Origin: Lampris incognitus
Taxonomy: Eukaryota; Chordata; Actinopteri; Lampriformes; Lampridae
Reading direction: 5' to 3'
Assembly (NCBI RefSeq): GCF_029633865.1
Contig: NW_026611076.1
Location: 2,691,001 to 2,755,000 of the forward strand
DNA: 64,000 bases
Shown: positions 41,101 through 54,309 of the stretch, in pieces
Layout of the letters: every line of letters starts with the position of its first letter
How positions within the stretch are numbered: the stretch's first letter is position 1
The notes under the pieces: generated by a model
The model's database searches: none
The model's input: the letters and a program-made list of their open reading frames with translations, nothing else
What the model was told of the DNA's origin: nothing
Translations under genes and position numbers: made by a program

Positions 41101-43060
41101 TGGTGAGATGGAGTAAACTGGTCTCTGCTGACTGGTGGTAAGATGGAGTAACCTGGTCTCTGTTGAGTCATGGTGAGATGGAGTAAACTGATCTCTATTG
41201 AGTTGTGGTGACATAGCTTAATCTGGTCTCTGTTGAGTGGTGATGAGATGTATTAAACTGGTCTCTGCTGACTGGTGGTTAGATGGAGTAACCAGGTCTC
41301 TGTTGAGTCTTGGTGAGATGGAGTAAACTGGTCTCTGCTAAGTGGTGGTAAGATGGAGTAACCTGGTCTCTGTTGAGTTGTGGTGAGATGGAGTAAACTG
41401 GTCTCTGCTGAGTGGTGGTAAGATGGAGTAAACTGGTATCTGCTGACTGGTGGTAAGATGGAGTAAACTATTTCTGTTAATTGGTGGTAGGATGGAGCAA
41501 ACTGTTCTTTGTTGAGTAGTGGTTTGATGGAGTAAACTGGTCTCTGCTGTTTCTTGGTGAGCTGGATTAAACTGGTCTCTGCTGTGTGGTGGTTCAATGG
41601 AATAAACTGGTCTCTGCTGTGTGATGGTGAGATGGAGAAAACTAGTCTTTGCTGAGCGTTGGTGATATGGAGTAAACTGGTCTCTGCCGTGTCTTGGTGC
41701 GATGGAGTAAACTGATCTCTGCTGTGTGGTGGTGAGATGGATTAAACTAGTCTTTGCTGAGTGTTGGTGAGATGGAGTATGCTGTTCCCTGTTTAGTGGT
41801 GGGGAGATGGAGTTACCTGCTCTGTTGAGTGGCGGTGAGATGGCGTAAACTGGTCTCAGCTGTGTGATTGGTGGTGTGATGGAGTAGACTGGGTCTGTTG
41901 AGTGGAGGTGCGAAGGAGTAAACTGGTCTCTGCTGAGTAGTGGTGAGATGGTGTGAACTGGTCTTTGTTGAGTGATGATGATATGGAGTAAACTGGTCTG
42001 TATTGAGTGGTGTTGAGATGGAGTAAACTGGTCTCTTTTGAGTGGTGGTTCGATGGTGTAAACTGGTCTCTGTTGAGTGGTGGTGAGATGGAGTAAACTG
42101 GTGTCTGTTTTGTGGTGATGAGATGGCTTAAACTGGTCTTTGCTAAGTTGTGATGAGATGAAGTAAGCTGTTCTCTGTTGACTGGCGGTGAGATGGCGTA
42201 AACTGGTCTCTGTTGGTGGTGGTGTGATAGAGTAGACTGGGTGTCTTGAGTGGTGGTGCGATGGAGTAAACTGGTCTCTGCTGTGTGGTGGTGAGATGGA
42301 GTAAACTGGTCTCTGCTGACTGGTGGTTAGATGGAGTAACCAGGTCTCTGTTGAGTCTTGGTGAGATGGAGTAAACTGGTCTCTGCTAAGTGGTGATAAG
42401 ATGGAGTAACCTGGTCTCTGTTGAGTTGTGGTGAGATGGAGTAAACTGGTCTCTGCTGAGTGGTGGTAAGATGGAGTAAACTGGACTCTGCCAAGTGGTG
42501 GTGAGATGTAGTAAACTGGTATCTGCTGACTGGTGGTGAGATAGAGTAACCAGGTCTCTGTTGAGTCGTGGTGAGATGGAGTAAACTGGTCTCTGCTGAC
42601 TGGTGGTAAGATGGAGTAACCTGGTCTCTGTTGAGTCATGGTGAGATGGAGTAAACTGGTCTCTGCTGAGTGTCGGTAAGATGGAGTAACCAGGTCTCTG
42701 TTGAGTTGTGGTGCAATCGAGTAAACTGGTGTCTGTTGGGTGGTGGTGCGATGGAGTAAACTGGTCTCTGCTGACTGGTGGTAAGATGGAGTAAACTATT
42801 TCTGTTAATTGGTGGTAGGATGGAGCAAACTGTTCTTTGTTGAGTAGTGGTTTGATGGAGTAAACTGGTCTCTGCTGTTTCTTGGTGAGCTGGATTAAAC
42901 TGGTCTCTGCTGTGTGGTGGTTCAATGGAATAAACTGGTCTCTGCTGTGTGATGGTGAGATGGAGTAAACTCGTCTCTGCTTTGAGGTTAGTGAGATGGA
43001 GAAAACTGGTCTCTGCTAAGTGGTGGTGAGATAGAGTAACCAGGTCTCTGTTGAGTCGTG

Positions 43061-46000
43061 GTGAGATGGAGTAAACTGGTCTCTGCTGAGTGGTGGTAAG
43101 ATGGAGTAACCAGGTCTCTGTTGAGTTGTGGTGCAATCGAGTAAACTGGTGTCTGTTGGGTGGTGGTGCGATGGAGTAAACTGGTCTCTGTTGAGTGATC
43201 ATGAGATGGAGTAAACTATTTCTGTCAATTGGTGGTAGGATGGCGTAAATTGTTCTCTGCTAAGTTGTCGAGAGATGTCAACTAGTCAACTAGTCTTTGA
43301 TAAGTGGTGTTGAGATGGAATAATCTGTTCTCTGTTGACTGCTGGTGAGATGGAGTAAACTGCCCTGTTGAGTGGCGGTGAGATGGCATAAACTGGTATC
43401 TGTTGGTTGGTGGTGTGATAGAGTAGACTGGGTCTCCTGAGTGGTGGTGCGATGGAGTAAACTGGTCGGCTGTGTGGTGGTGAGATGGAGTAAACTAGTC
43501 TTTGCTGATTGGTCGTGAGATGGAGTAAACAGGTCTTTGCTGATTGGTGGTGAGATGGAGTAAACTGGTATCTGCTGTGCAGTGGTATGATGGAGTAAAC
43601 TAGTCTCTGTTGAGTCGTGGTGAGATGGAGTAAACTGGTCTCTGCTGAGTGGTGGTAAGATGGAGTAAATGGTCTCTGTCAAGTGGTGGTGAAATAAAGT
43701 AAACTGGTCTCTGCTGACTGGTAGTGAGATGGAGTAAACTGGTCTCTAATATGTGGTGGTTAGATAAAGTAAACTGGTCTCTGCTGTGTGGTGGTGAGAT
43801 GGAATAAACTGGTCTCTGTTGAATGGTGGTAAGATGGAGTAAACTTGTCTCTGTTTTGTGGTGTTGAGATTGCGTAAACTGGTCTCTGCTGTGTGGTGGT
43901 GAAATGGAGTAAACTGGTCTCTGCTGACTGGTGATGAGATGGAGTAAACTGGTCTCTGTTGAGTTGTGGTGTGACGGAGTAAACTGGTCTCAGTTGAGTG
44001 GTGGTGAGATGTTATAAACTGGTCTCTGTTGAGTGGTGGTGCGATGGAGTAAACTGGTATCTGTTGAGTGGTGGTGAGATAGAGTAAAATAGTCTTTGCT
44101 GAGTGGTGGTGAGAAGGAGTAAACTGGTCTCTGCTGTGTGGTGGTGAGATAAAGTAAACTGGTCTGTGCTGTGTGGTGGTGAGATGGGGTAAACTAGACC
44201 CTGCTGTGTAGTGGTGAGATGGAGTAAACTGGTCTGCTATGTGTTGGTGAGATGGAGTAAACTGGTCTCTATTGAGTGGTGATGAGATGGAATAACTGGT
44301 CTCTGTCAAGTGGTGGTGAAATGGAGTAAACTGGTCTCTGCTGACTGGTAGTGAGATGGAGTAAACTGTTCTCCTCTGTGTGGTGATGAGATGGAATAAA
44401 CTGGTCTCTATTGAGTGGTGGAGAGATGGAGTAAACTAGTCTTTGATAAGTGGTGTTGAGATGGAATAATCTGTTCTCTGTTGACTGCTGGTGAGATGGA
44501 ATAAACTGCCCTGTTGAGTGGCGGTGAGATGGCATAAACTGTTATCTGTTGGTTGATGGTGTGATAGAGTAGACTGGGTCTCTTGAGTGGTGGTGAGATG
44601 GAGTAAACTCGTCTCTGCTTTGAGGTTAGTGAGATGGAGAAAACTGGTCGGCTGTGTGGTGGTGAGATGGAGTAAACTGGTCTCTGCTGTTTGGTGGTGA
44701 GATAAAGTAAACTGGTCTCTGCTGCTTGGTGGTTAGATTGAGTAAACTGTTCTCTGCTGTGTGGTGGTGAGATGGAGTAAACTGTTCTCTGCGGTGTGGT
44801 GGTGAGATGGAATAAACTGGTCTTCGTTGAGCGGTGGAGAGATGGAGTAAACTAGTCTTTGCTAATTGGTGGTGAGATGGAATAAGCTGTTCGCTGTTGA
44901 CTGGTGGTGAGATGGAGTAAAGTGCTCTGCTGAGTGGCGGAAAGATGGCGTAAACTTGTATCTGTTGGTTGGTGGTGTGATAGAGTAGACTGGGTCTCTT
45001 GAGTGGTGGTGCGATCGAGTAAACTAGTCTCTGTTGATTGGTGCTGAGATGGAGTAAACTGGTCTCTATAGACTGGTGGCGAGATTGACTAAACTGGTCT
45101 CTGCTTTGAGGTGGTGACATGGAGTAAACTAGTCTTTGCTGAGTGGTGGTGAGATGGAGTAAACTGGTCTCTGCTGACTGGTGGCGAGATGAAGTAAACT
45201 GGTCTCTGCTGAGTGGTGGTGAGATGAAGTAAACTGGTCTCTGCTGACTGGTGGTGAGATGGAGTAAACTGGTCTCTGCTGTGTGGTGTTGAGATGGAGT
45301 AAACTGATCTCTGCCAAATGGTGGTAAGATGGAGTAAACTGGTCTCTGCTGTGTGGTGGTGCGATGGAGTAAACTGGTCTCTGCTGACTGGTGGTGAGAT
45401 GGACTGAACTGGTCTCTGCTGACTGGTAGTGAGATGGAGTAACCTGTTCTCTGCTAAGTTGTGGTGAGATGGAGTAAACTAGTCTTTGCTGCGTGATGAT
45501 GAGTTGGGAGTAAACTTGTCTCCGCTGTGTGGTTAGATGGAGTAAACTGGTCTCTATTGAGTGGTGGTGATATAGCTTAATCTGGTCTCTGTTGAGTGGT
45601 GATGAGATGTATTAAACTGGTCTCTGCTGACTGGTGGTGAGATGGAGTAACCAGGTCTCTGTTGAGTCTTGGTGAGATGGAGTAAACTGGTCTCTGCTAA
45701 GTGGTGGTAAGATGGAGTAACCTGGTCTCTGTTGAGTCGTGGTGAGATGGAGTAAACTGGTCTCTGCTGAGTGGTGGTAAGATGGAGTAAACTGGACTCT
45801 GCCAAGTGTTGGTGAGATGTAGTAAACTGGTATCTGCGGACTGGTGGTGAGATAGAGTAACCAGGTCTCTGTTGAGTCGTGGTGAGATGGAGTAAACTGG
45901 TCTCTGCTGACTGGTGGTGAGATGGAGTAACCAGGTCTCTGTTGAGTCGTGGTGAGATGGAGTAAACTGGTCTCTGCTGACTGGTGGTAAGATGGAGTAA

Positions 46001-46898
46001 CCTGGTCTCTGTTGAGTCATGGTGAGATGGAGTAAACTGATCTCTATTGAGTGGTGGTGACATAGCTTAATCTGGTCTCTGTTGAGTGGTGATAAGATGT
46101 ATTAAACTGGTCTCTGCTGACTGGTGGTTAGATGGAGTAACCAGGTCTCTGTTGAGTCTTGGTGAGATGGAGTAAACTGGTCTCTGCTAAGTGGTGGTAA
46201 GATGGAGTAACCTGGTCTCTGTTGAGTTGTGGTGAGATGGAGTAAACTGGTCTCTGCTGAGTGGTGGTAAGATGGAGTAAACTGGACTCTGCCAAGTGGT
46301 GGTGAGATGTAGTAAACTGGTATCTGCTGACTGGTGGTAAGATGGAGTAAACTATTTCTGTTAATTGGTGGTAGGATGGAGCAAACTGTTCTTTGTTGAG
46401 TAGTGGTTTGATGGAGTAAACTGGTCTCTGCTGTTTCTTGGTGAGCTGGATTAAACTGGTCTCTGCTGTGTGGTGGTTCAATGGAATAAACTGGTCTCTG
46501 CTGTGTGATGGTGAGATGGAGTAAACTAGTCTTTGCTGAGCGTTGGTGATATGGAGTAAACTGGTCTCTGCCGTGTCTTGGTGCGATGGAGTAAACTGAT
46601 CTCTGCTGTGTGGTGGTGAGATGGATTAAACTAGTCTTTGCTGAGTGTTGGTTAGATGGAGTATGCTCTTCCCTGTTTAGTGGTGGGGAGATGGAGTTAC
46701 CTGCTCTGTTGAGTGGCGGTGAGATGGCGTAAACTGGTCTCAGCTGTGTGATTGGTGGTGTGATGGAGTAGACTGGGTCTGTTGAGTGGAGGTGCGAAGG
46801 AGTAAACTGGTCTCTGCTGAGTAGTGGTGAGATGGTGTGAACTGGTCTTTGTTGAGTGATGATGATATGGAGTAAACTGGTCTGTATTGAGTGGTGGT
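43061..46898. repeat. Segmental duplication A, right copy
   Basis: This is the right-hand partner of 31229-35101. Similarity ends sharply at about 46899. There the sequence switches to material matching 45.1 kb onward, an internal restart at an offset of about 1,783 bp, consistent with an unequal-crossover junction. Confidence 0.88.
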
Positions 46899-46899
46899 G

Positions 46900-49800
46900 A
46901 GATGTAGTAAACTGGTCTCTGCTGACTGGTGGTGAGATGGAGTAAACTGGTCTCTGCTGACTGGTGGCGAGATGAAGTAAACTGGTCTCTGCTGAGTGGT
47001 GGTGAGATGAAGTAAACTGGTCTCTGCTGACTGGTGGTGAGATGGAGTAAACTGGTCTCTGCTGTGTGGTGTTGAGATGGAGTAAACTGATCTCTGCCAA
47101 ATGGTGGTAAGATGGAGTAAACTGGTCTCTGCTGTGTGGTGGTGCGATGGAGTAAACTGGTCTCTGCTGACTGGTGGTGAGATGGACTGAACTGGTCTCT
47201 GCTGACTGGTAGTGAGATGGAGTAACCTGTTCTCTGCTAAGTTGTGGTGAGATGGAGTAAACTAGTCTTTGCTGCGTGATGATGAGTTGGGAGTAAACTT
47301 GTCTCCGCTGTGTGGTTAGATGGAGTAAACTGGTCTCTATTGAGTGGTGGTGATATAGCTTAATCTGGTCTCTGTTGAGTGGTGATGAGATGTATTAAAC
47401 TGGTCTCTGCTGACTGGTGGTGAGATGGAGTAACCAGGTCTCTGTTGAGTCTTGGTGAGATGGAGTAAACTGGTCTCTGCTAAGTGGTGGTAAGATGGAG
47501 TAACCTGGTCTCTGTTGAGTCGTGGTGAGATGGAGTAAACTGGTCTCTGCTGAGTGGTGGTAAGATGGAGTAAACTGGACTCTGCCAAGTGTTGGTGAGA
47601 TGTAGTAAACTGGTATCTGCGGACTGGTGGTGAGATAGAGTAACCAGGTCTCTGTTGAGTCGTGGTGAGATGGAGTAAACTGGTCTCTGCTGACTGGTGG
47701 TGAGATGGAGTAACCAGGTCTCTGTTGAGTCGTGGTGAGATGGAGTAAACTGGTCTCTGCTGACTGGTGGTAAGATGGAGTAACCTGGTCTCTGTTGAGT
47801 CATGGTGAGATGGAGTAAACTGATCTCTATTGAGTGGTGGTGACATAGCTTAATCTGGTCTCTGTTGAGTGGTGATAAGATGTATTAAACTGGTCTCTGC
47901 TGACTGGTGGTTAGATGGAGTAACCAGGTCTCTGTTGAGTCTTGGTGAGATGGAGTAAACTGGTCTCTGCTAAGTGGTGGTAAGATGGAGTAACCTGGTC
48001 TCTGTTGAGTTGTGGTGAGATGGAGTAAACTGGTCTCTGCTGACTGGTGGTAAGATGGAGTAACCTGGTCTCTGTTGAGTCATGGTGAGATGGAGTAAAC
48101 TGATCTCTATTGAGTGGTGGTGACATAGCTTAATCTGGTCTCTGTTGAGTGGTGATAAGATGTATTAAACTGGTCTCTGCTGACTGGTGGTTAGATGGAG
48201 TAACCAGGTCTCTGTTGAGTCTTGGTGAGATGGAGTAAACTGGTCTCTGCTAAGTGGTGGTAAGATGGAGTAACCTGGTCTCTGTTGAGTTGTGGTGAGA
48301 TGGAGTAAACTGGTCTCTGCTGAGTGGTGGTAAGATGGAGTAAACTGGACTCTGCCAAGTGGTGGTGAGATGTAGTAAACTGGTATCTGCTGACTGGTGG
48401 TAAGATGGAGTAAACTATTTCTGTTAATTGGTGGTAGGATGGAGCAAACTGTTCTTTGTTGAGTAGTGGTTTGATGGAGTAAACTGGTCTCTGCTGTTTC
48501 TTGGTGAGCTGGATTAAACTGGTCTCTGCTGTGTGGTGGTTCAATGGAATAAACTGGTCTCTGCTGTGTGATGGTGAGATGGAGTAAACTAGTCTTTGCT
48601 GAGCGTTGGTGATATGGAGTAAACTGGTCTCTGCCGTGTCTTGGTGCGATGGAGTAAACTGATCTCTGCTGTGTGGTGGTGAGATGGATTAAACTAGTCT
48701 TTGCTGAGTGTTGGTTAGATGGAGTATGCTCTTCCCTGTTTAGTGGTGGGGAGATGGAGTTACCTGCTCTGTTGAGTGGCGGTGAGATGGCGTAAACTGG
48801 TCTCAGCTGTGTGATTGGTGGTGTGATGGAGTAGACTGGGTCTGTTGAGTGGAGGTGCGAAGGAGTAAACTGGTCTCTGCTGAGTAGTGGTGAGATGGTG
48901 TGAACTGGTCTTTGTTGAGTGATGATGATATGGAGTAAACTGGTCTGTATTGAGTGGTGATGAGATGGAGTAAACTGGTCTCTTTTGAGTGGTGGTTCGA
49001 TGGTGTAAACTGGTCTCTGTTGAGTGGTGGTGAGATGGAGTAAACTGGTGTCTGTTTTGTGGTGATGAGATGGCTTAAACTGGTCTTTGCTAAGTTGTGA
49101 TGAGATGAAGTAAGCTGTTCTCTGTTGACTGGCGGTGAGATGGCGTAAACTGGTCTCTGTTGGTGGTGGTGTGATAGAGTAGACTGGGTGTCTTGAGTGG
49201 TGGTGCGATGGAGTAAACTGGTCTCTGCTGTGTGGTGGTGAGATGGAGTAAACTGGTCTCTGCTGACTGGTGGTTAGAGGGAGTAACCAGGTCTCTGTTG
49301 AGTCTTGGTGAGATGGAGTAAACTGGTCTCTGCTAAGTGGTGGTAAGATGGAGTAACCTGGTCTCTGTTGAGTTGTGGTGAGATGGAGTAAACTGGTCTC
49401 TGCTGAGTGGTGGTAAGATGGAGTAAACTGGACTCTGCCAAGTGGTGGTGAGATGTAGTAAACTGGTATCTGCTGACTGGTGGTGAGATAGAGTAACCAG
49501 GTCTCTGTTGAGTCGTGGTGAGATGGAGTAAACTGGTCTCTGCTGAGTGTCGGTAAGATGGAGTAACCAGGTCTCTGTTGAGTTGTGGTGCAATCGAGTA
49601 AACTGGTGTCTGTTGGGTGGTGGTGCGATGGAGTAAACTGGTCTCTGCTGACTGGTGGTAAGATGGAGTAAACTATTTCTGTTAATTGGTGGTAGGATGG
49701 AGCAAACTGTTCTTTGTTGAGTAGTGGTTTGATGGAGTAAACTGGTCTCTGCTGTTTCTTGGTGAGCTGGATTAAACTGGTCTCTGCTGTGTGGTGGTTC

Positions 49801-52460
49801 AATGGAATAAACTGGTCTCTGCTGTGTGATGGTGAGATGGAGTAAACTCGTCTCTGCTTTGAGGTTAGTGAGATGGAGAAAACTGGTCGGCTGTGTGGTG
49901 GTGAGATGGAGTAAACTGGTCTCTGCTGTTTGGTCGTGAGATAAAGTAAACTGGTCTCTGCTGCTTGGTGGTTAGATTGAGTAAACTGTTCTCTGCTGTG
50001 TGGTGGTGAGATGGAGTAAACTGTTCTCTGCGGTGTGGTGGTGAGATGGAATAAACTGGTCTTCGTTGAGCGGTGGAGAGATGGAGTAAACTAGTCTTTG
50101 CTAATTGGTGGTGAGATGGAATAAGCTGTTCGCTGTTGACTGGTGGTGAGATGGAGTAAAGTGCTCTGTTGAGTGGCGGAAAGATGGTGTAAACTTGTAT
50201 CTGTTGGTTGGTGGTGTGATAGAGTAGACTGGGTCTCTTGAGTGGTGGTGCGATCGAGTAAACTAGTCTCTGTTGATTGGTGCTGAGATGGAGTAAACTG
50301 GTCTCTATAGACTGGTGGCGAGATTGACTAAACTGGTCTCTGCTTTGAGGTGGTGACATGGAGTAAACTAGTCTTTGCTGAGTGGTGGTGAGATGTAGTA
50401 AACTGGTCTCTGCTGACTGGTGGTGAGATGAAGTAAAGTGGTCTCTGCTGAGTGGTGGTGAGATGAAGTAAACTGGTCTCTGCTGCCTGGTGGTGACATG
50501 GAGTAAACTGGTCTCTGCTGACTGGTGGCGAGATGAAGTAAACTGGTCTCTGCTGAGTGGTGGTGAGATGAAGTAAACTGGTCTCTGCTGACTGGTGGTG
50601 AGATGGAGTAAACTGGTCTCTGCTGTGTGGTGTTGAGATGGAGTAAACTGATCTCTGCCAAATGGTGGTAAGATGGAGTAAACTGGTCTCTGCTGTGTGG
50701 TGGTGCGATGGAGTAAACTGGTCTCTGCTGACTGGTGGTGAGATGGACTGAACTGGTCTCTGCTGACTGGTAGTGAGATGGAGTAACCTGTTCTCTGCTA
50801 AGTTGTGGTGAGATGGAGTAAACTAGTCTTTGCTGCGTGGTGATGAGTTGGGAGTAAACTTGTCTCCGCTGTGTGGTTAGATGGAGTAAACTGGTCTCTA
50901 TTGAGTGGTGGTGACATAGCTTAATCTGGTCTCTGTTGAGTGGTGATGAGATGTATTAAACTGGTCTCTGCTGACTGGTGGTGAGATGGAGTAACCAGGT
51001 CTCTGTTGAGTCTTGGTGAGATGGAGTAAACTGGTCTCTGCTAAGTGGTGGTGAGATGTAGTAAACTGGTATCTGCGGACTGGTGGTGAGATAGAGTAAC
51101 CAGGTCTCTGTTGAGTCGTGGTGAGATGGAGTAAACTGGTCTCTGCTGACTGGTGGTGAGATGGAGTAACCAGGTCTCTGTTGAGTCGTGGTGAGATGGA
51201 GTAACCTGGTCTCTGTTGAGTCATGGTGAGATGGAGTAAACTGATCTCTATTGAGTGGTGGTGACATAGCTTAATCTGGTCTCTGTTGAGTGGTGATGAG
51301 ATGTATTAAACTGGTCTCTGCTGACTGGTGGTTAGATGGAGTAACCAGGTCTCTGTTGAGTCTTGGTGAGATGGAGTAAACTGGTCTCTGCTAAGTGGTG
51401 GTAAGATGGGGTAACCTGGTCTCTGTTGAGTTGTGGTGAGATGGAGTAAACTGGTCTCTGCTGAGTGGTGGTAAGATGGAGTAAATTGGACTCTGCCAAG
51501 TGGTGGTGAGATGTAGTAAACTGGTATCTGCTGACTGGTGGTAAGATGGAGTAAACTGTTTCTGTTAATTGGTGGTAGGATGGAGCAAACTGTTCTTTGT
51601 TGAGTAGTGGTTTGATGGAGTAAACTGGTCTCTGCTGTTTCTTGGTGAGCTGGATTAAACTGGTCTCTGCTGTGTGGTGGTTCAATGGAATAAACTGGTC
51701 TCTGCTGTGTGATGGTGAGATGGAGTAAACTAGTCTTTGCTGAGCGTTGGTGATATGGAGTAAACTGGTCTCTGCCGTGTCTTGGTGCGATGGAGTAAAC
51801 TGATCTCTGCTGTGTGGTGGTGAGATGGATTAAACTAGTCTTTGCTGAGTGTTGGTGAGATGGAGTATGCTCTTCCCTGTTTAGTGGTGGGGAGATGGAG
51901 TTACCTGCTCTGTTGAGTGGCGGTGAGATGGTGTAAACTGGTCTCAGCTGTGTGATTGGTGGTGTGATGGAGTAGACTGGGTCTGTTGAGTGGAGGTGCG
52001 AAGGAGTAAACTGGTCTCTGCTGAGTAGTGGTGAGATGGTGTGAACTGGTCTTTGTTGAGTGATGATGATATGGAGTAAACTGGTCTGTATTGAGTGGTG
52101 TTGAGATGGAGTAAACTGGTCTCTTTTGAGTGGTGGTTCGATGGTGTAAACTGGTCTCTGTTGAGTGGTGGTGAGATGGAGTAAACTGGTGTCTGTTTTG
52201 TGGTGATGAGATGGCTTAAACTGGTCTTTGCTAAGTTGTGATGAGATGAAGTAAGCTGTTCTCTGTTGACTGGCGGTGAGATGGCGTAAACTGGTCTCTG
52301 TTGGTGGTGGTGTGATAGAGTAGACTGGGTGTCTTGAGTGGTGGTGCGATGGAGTAAACTGGTCTCTGCTGTGTGGTGGTGAGATGGAGTAAACTGGTCT
52401 CTGCTGACTGGTGGTTAGATGGAGTAACCAGGTCTCTGTTGAGTCTTGGTGAGATGGAGT
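46900..52460. repeat. Segmental duplication B (partner of about 33.3-38.6 kb)
   Basis: This block repeats about 33.3-38.6 kb with offsets of 13,580, then 13,860, then 13,790 bp. The first step is an extra 280 bp (eight units) near 47,911-48,190. The second is a loss of about 70 bp (two units) near 49.5 kb. The partner blocks share the 1.78-kb module markers in the same order. Confidence 0.8.
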
Positions 52461-54309
52461 AAACTGGTCTCTGCTAAGTGGTGGTAAGATGGAGTAACCT
52501 GGTCTCTGTTGAGTTGTGGTGAGATGGAGTAAACTGGTTTCTGCTGAGTGGTGGTAAGATGGAGTAAACTGGACTCTGCCAAGTGGTGGTGAGATGTAGT
52601 AAACTGGTATCTGCTGACTGGTGGTGAGATAGAGTAACCAGGTCTCTGTTGAGTCGTGGTGAGATGGAGTAAACTGGTCTCTGCTGACTGGTGGTAAGAT
52701 GGAGTAACCTGGTCTCTGTTGAGTCATGGTGAGATGGAGTAAACTGGTCTCTGCTGAGTGTCGGTAAGATGGAGTAACCAGGTCTCTGTTGAGTTGTGGT
52801 GCAATCGAGTAAACTGGTGTCTGTTGGGTGGTGGTACGATGGAGTAAACTGGTCTCTGCTGACTGGTGGTAAGATGGAGTAAACTATTTCTGTTAATTGG
52901 TGGTAGGATGGAGCAAACTGTTCTTTGTTGAGTAGTGGTTTGATGGAGTAAACTGGTCGCTGCTGTTTCTTGGTGAGCTGGATTAAACTGGTCTCTGCTG
53001 TGTGGTGGTTCAATGGAATAAACTGGTCTCTGCTGTGTGATGGTGAGATGGAGTAAACTAGTCTTTGCTGAGCGTTGGTGATATGGAGTAAACTGGTCTC
53101 TGCCGTGTCTTGGTGCGATGGAGTAAACTGATCTCTACTGTGTGGTGGTGAGATGGAGTAAACTAGTCTTTGCTGAGTGTTGGTGAGATGGAGTATGCTG
53201 TTCCCTGTTTAGTGGTGGGGAGATGGAGTTACCTGCTCTGTTGAGTGGCGGTGAGATGGCGTAAACTGGTCTCAGCTGTGTGATTGGTGGTGTGATGGAG
53301 TAGACTGGGTCTGTTGAGTGGAGGTGCGAAGGAGTAAACTGGTCTCTGCTGAGTAGTGGTGAGATGGTGTGAACTGGTCTTTGTTGAGTGATGATGATAT
53401 GGAGTAAACTGGTCTGTATTGAGTGGCGTTGAGATGGAGTAAACTGGTCTCCTTTGAGTGGTGGTTCGATGGTGTAAACTGGTCTCTGTTGAGTGGTGGT
53501 GAGATGGAGTAAACTGGTGTCTGTTTTGTGGTGATGAGATGGCTTAAACTGGTCTTTTCTAAGTTGTGATGAGATGAAGTAAGCTGTTCTCTGTTGACTG
53601 GCGGTGAGATGGCGTAAACTGGTCTCTGTTGGTGGTGGTGTGATAGAGTAGACTGGGTCTCTTGAGTGGTGGTGCGATGGAGTAAACTGGTCTCTGCTGT
53701 GTGGTGGTGAGATGGAGTAAACTGGTCTCTGCTGACTGGTGGTGAGATGGAGTAAGCTGGTCTCTGTTGAGTGGTAGTGAGACGGAGTAAACTGGTCTCT
53801 ATCGAGTGGTGGTGAGATAGCTTAAACTGGTGCCTGTTGAGTGGTGATGAGATGTATTAAATCGGTCTCTGCTGACTGGTGGTGAGATGGAGTAACCTGG
53901 TCTCTGTTGAGTCGTGGTGAGATGGAGTAAACTGGTCTCTTCTGAGTGGTGGTAAGATGGAGTAACCTGTTCTCTGCTAAGTTGTGGTGAGATGGAGTAA
54001 ACTAGTCTTTGCTGAGTGTTGGTGAGATGGAGTATGCTGTTCTCTGTTTAGTGGTGGTGAGATGGAGTTACCTGCTCTGTTGAGTGGCGGTGAGATGGCG
54101 TAAACTGGTCTCAGCTGTGTGATTGGTGGTGTGATGGAGTAGACTGGGTCTGTTGAGTGGAGGTGCGAAGGAGTAAACTGGTCTCTGCTGAGTAGTGGTG
54201 AGATGATGTGAACTGGTCTTTGTTGAGTGATGATGATATGGAGTAAACTGGTCTGTATTGAGCGGTGTTGAGATGGAGTAAACTGGTCTCTTTTGAGTGG
54301 TGGTTCGAT

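Larger units (their letters stand above)
33500..53760. repeat. About 1.78-kb higher-order modules
   Basis: A variant unit with GATCTCTGCCAAATGGTGG occurs near 33507, 36858, 38640, 40458, 45305, 47088 and 50649. Adjacent spacings cluster at 1,782-1,818 bp, or about twice or nearly three times that. A linked unit with GATGAGTTGGGAGTAAAC follows each by about 190 bp. The region is therefore made of modules of about 51 units, some expanded with extra blocks. Confidence 0.82.
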
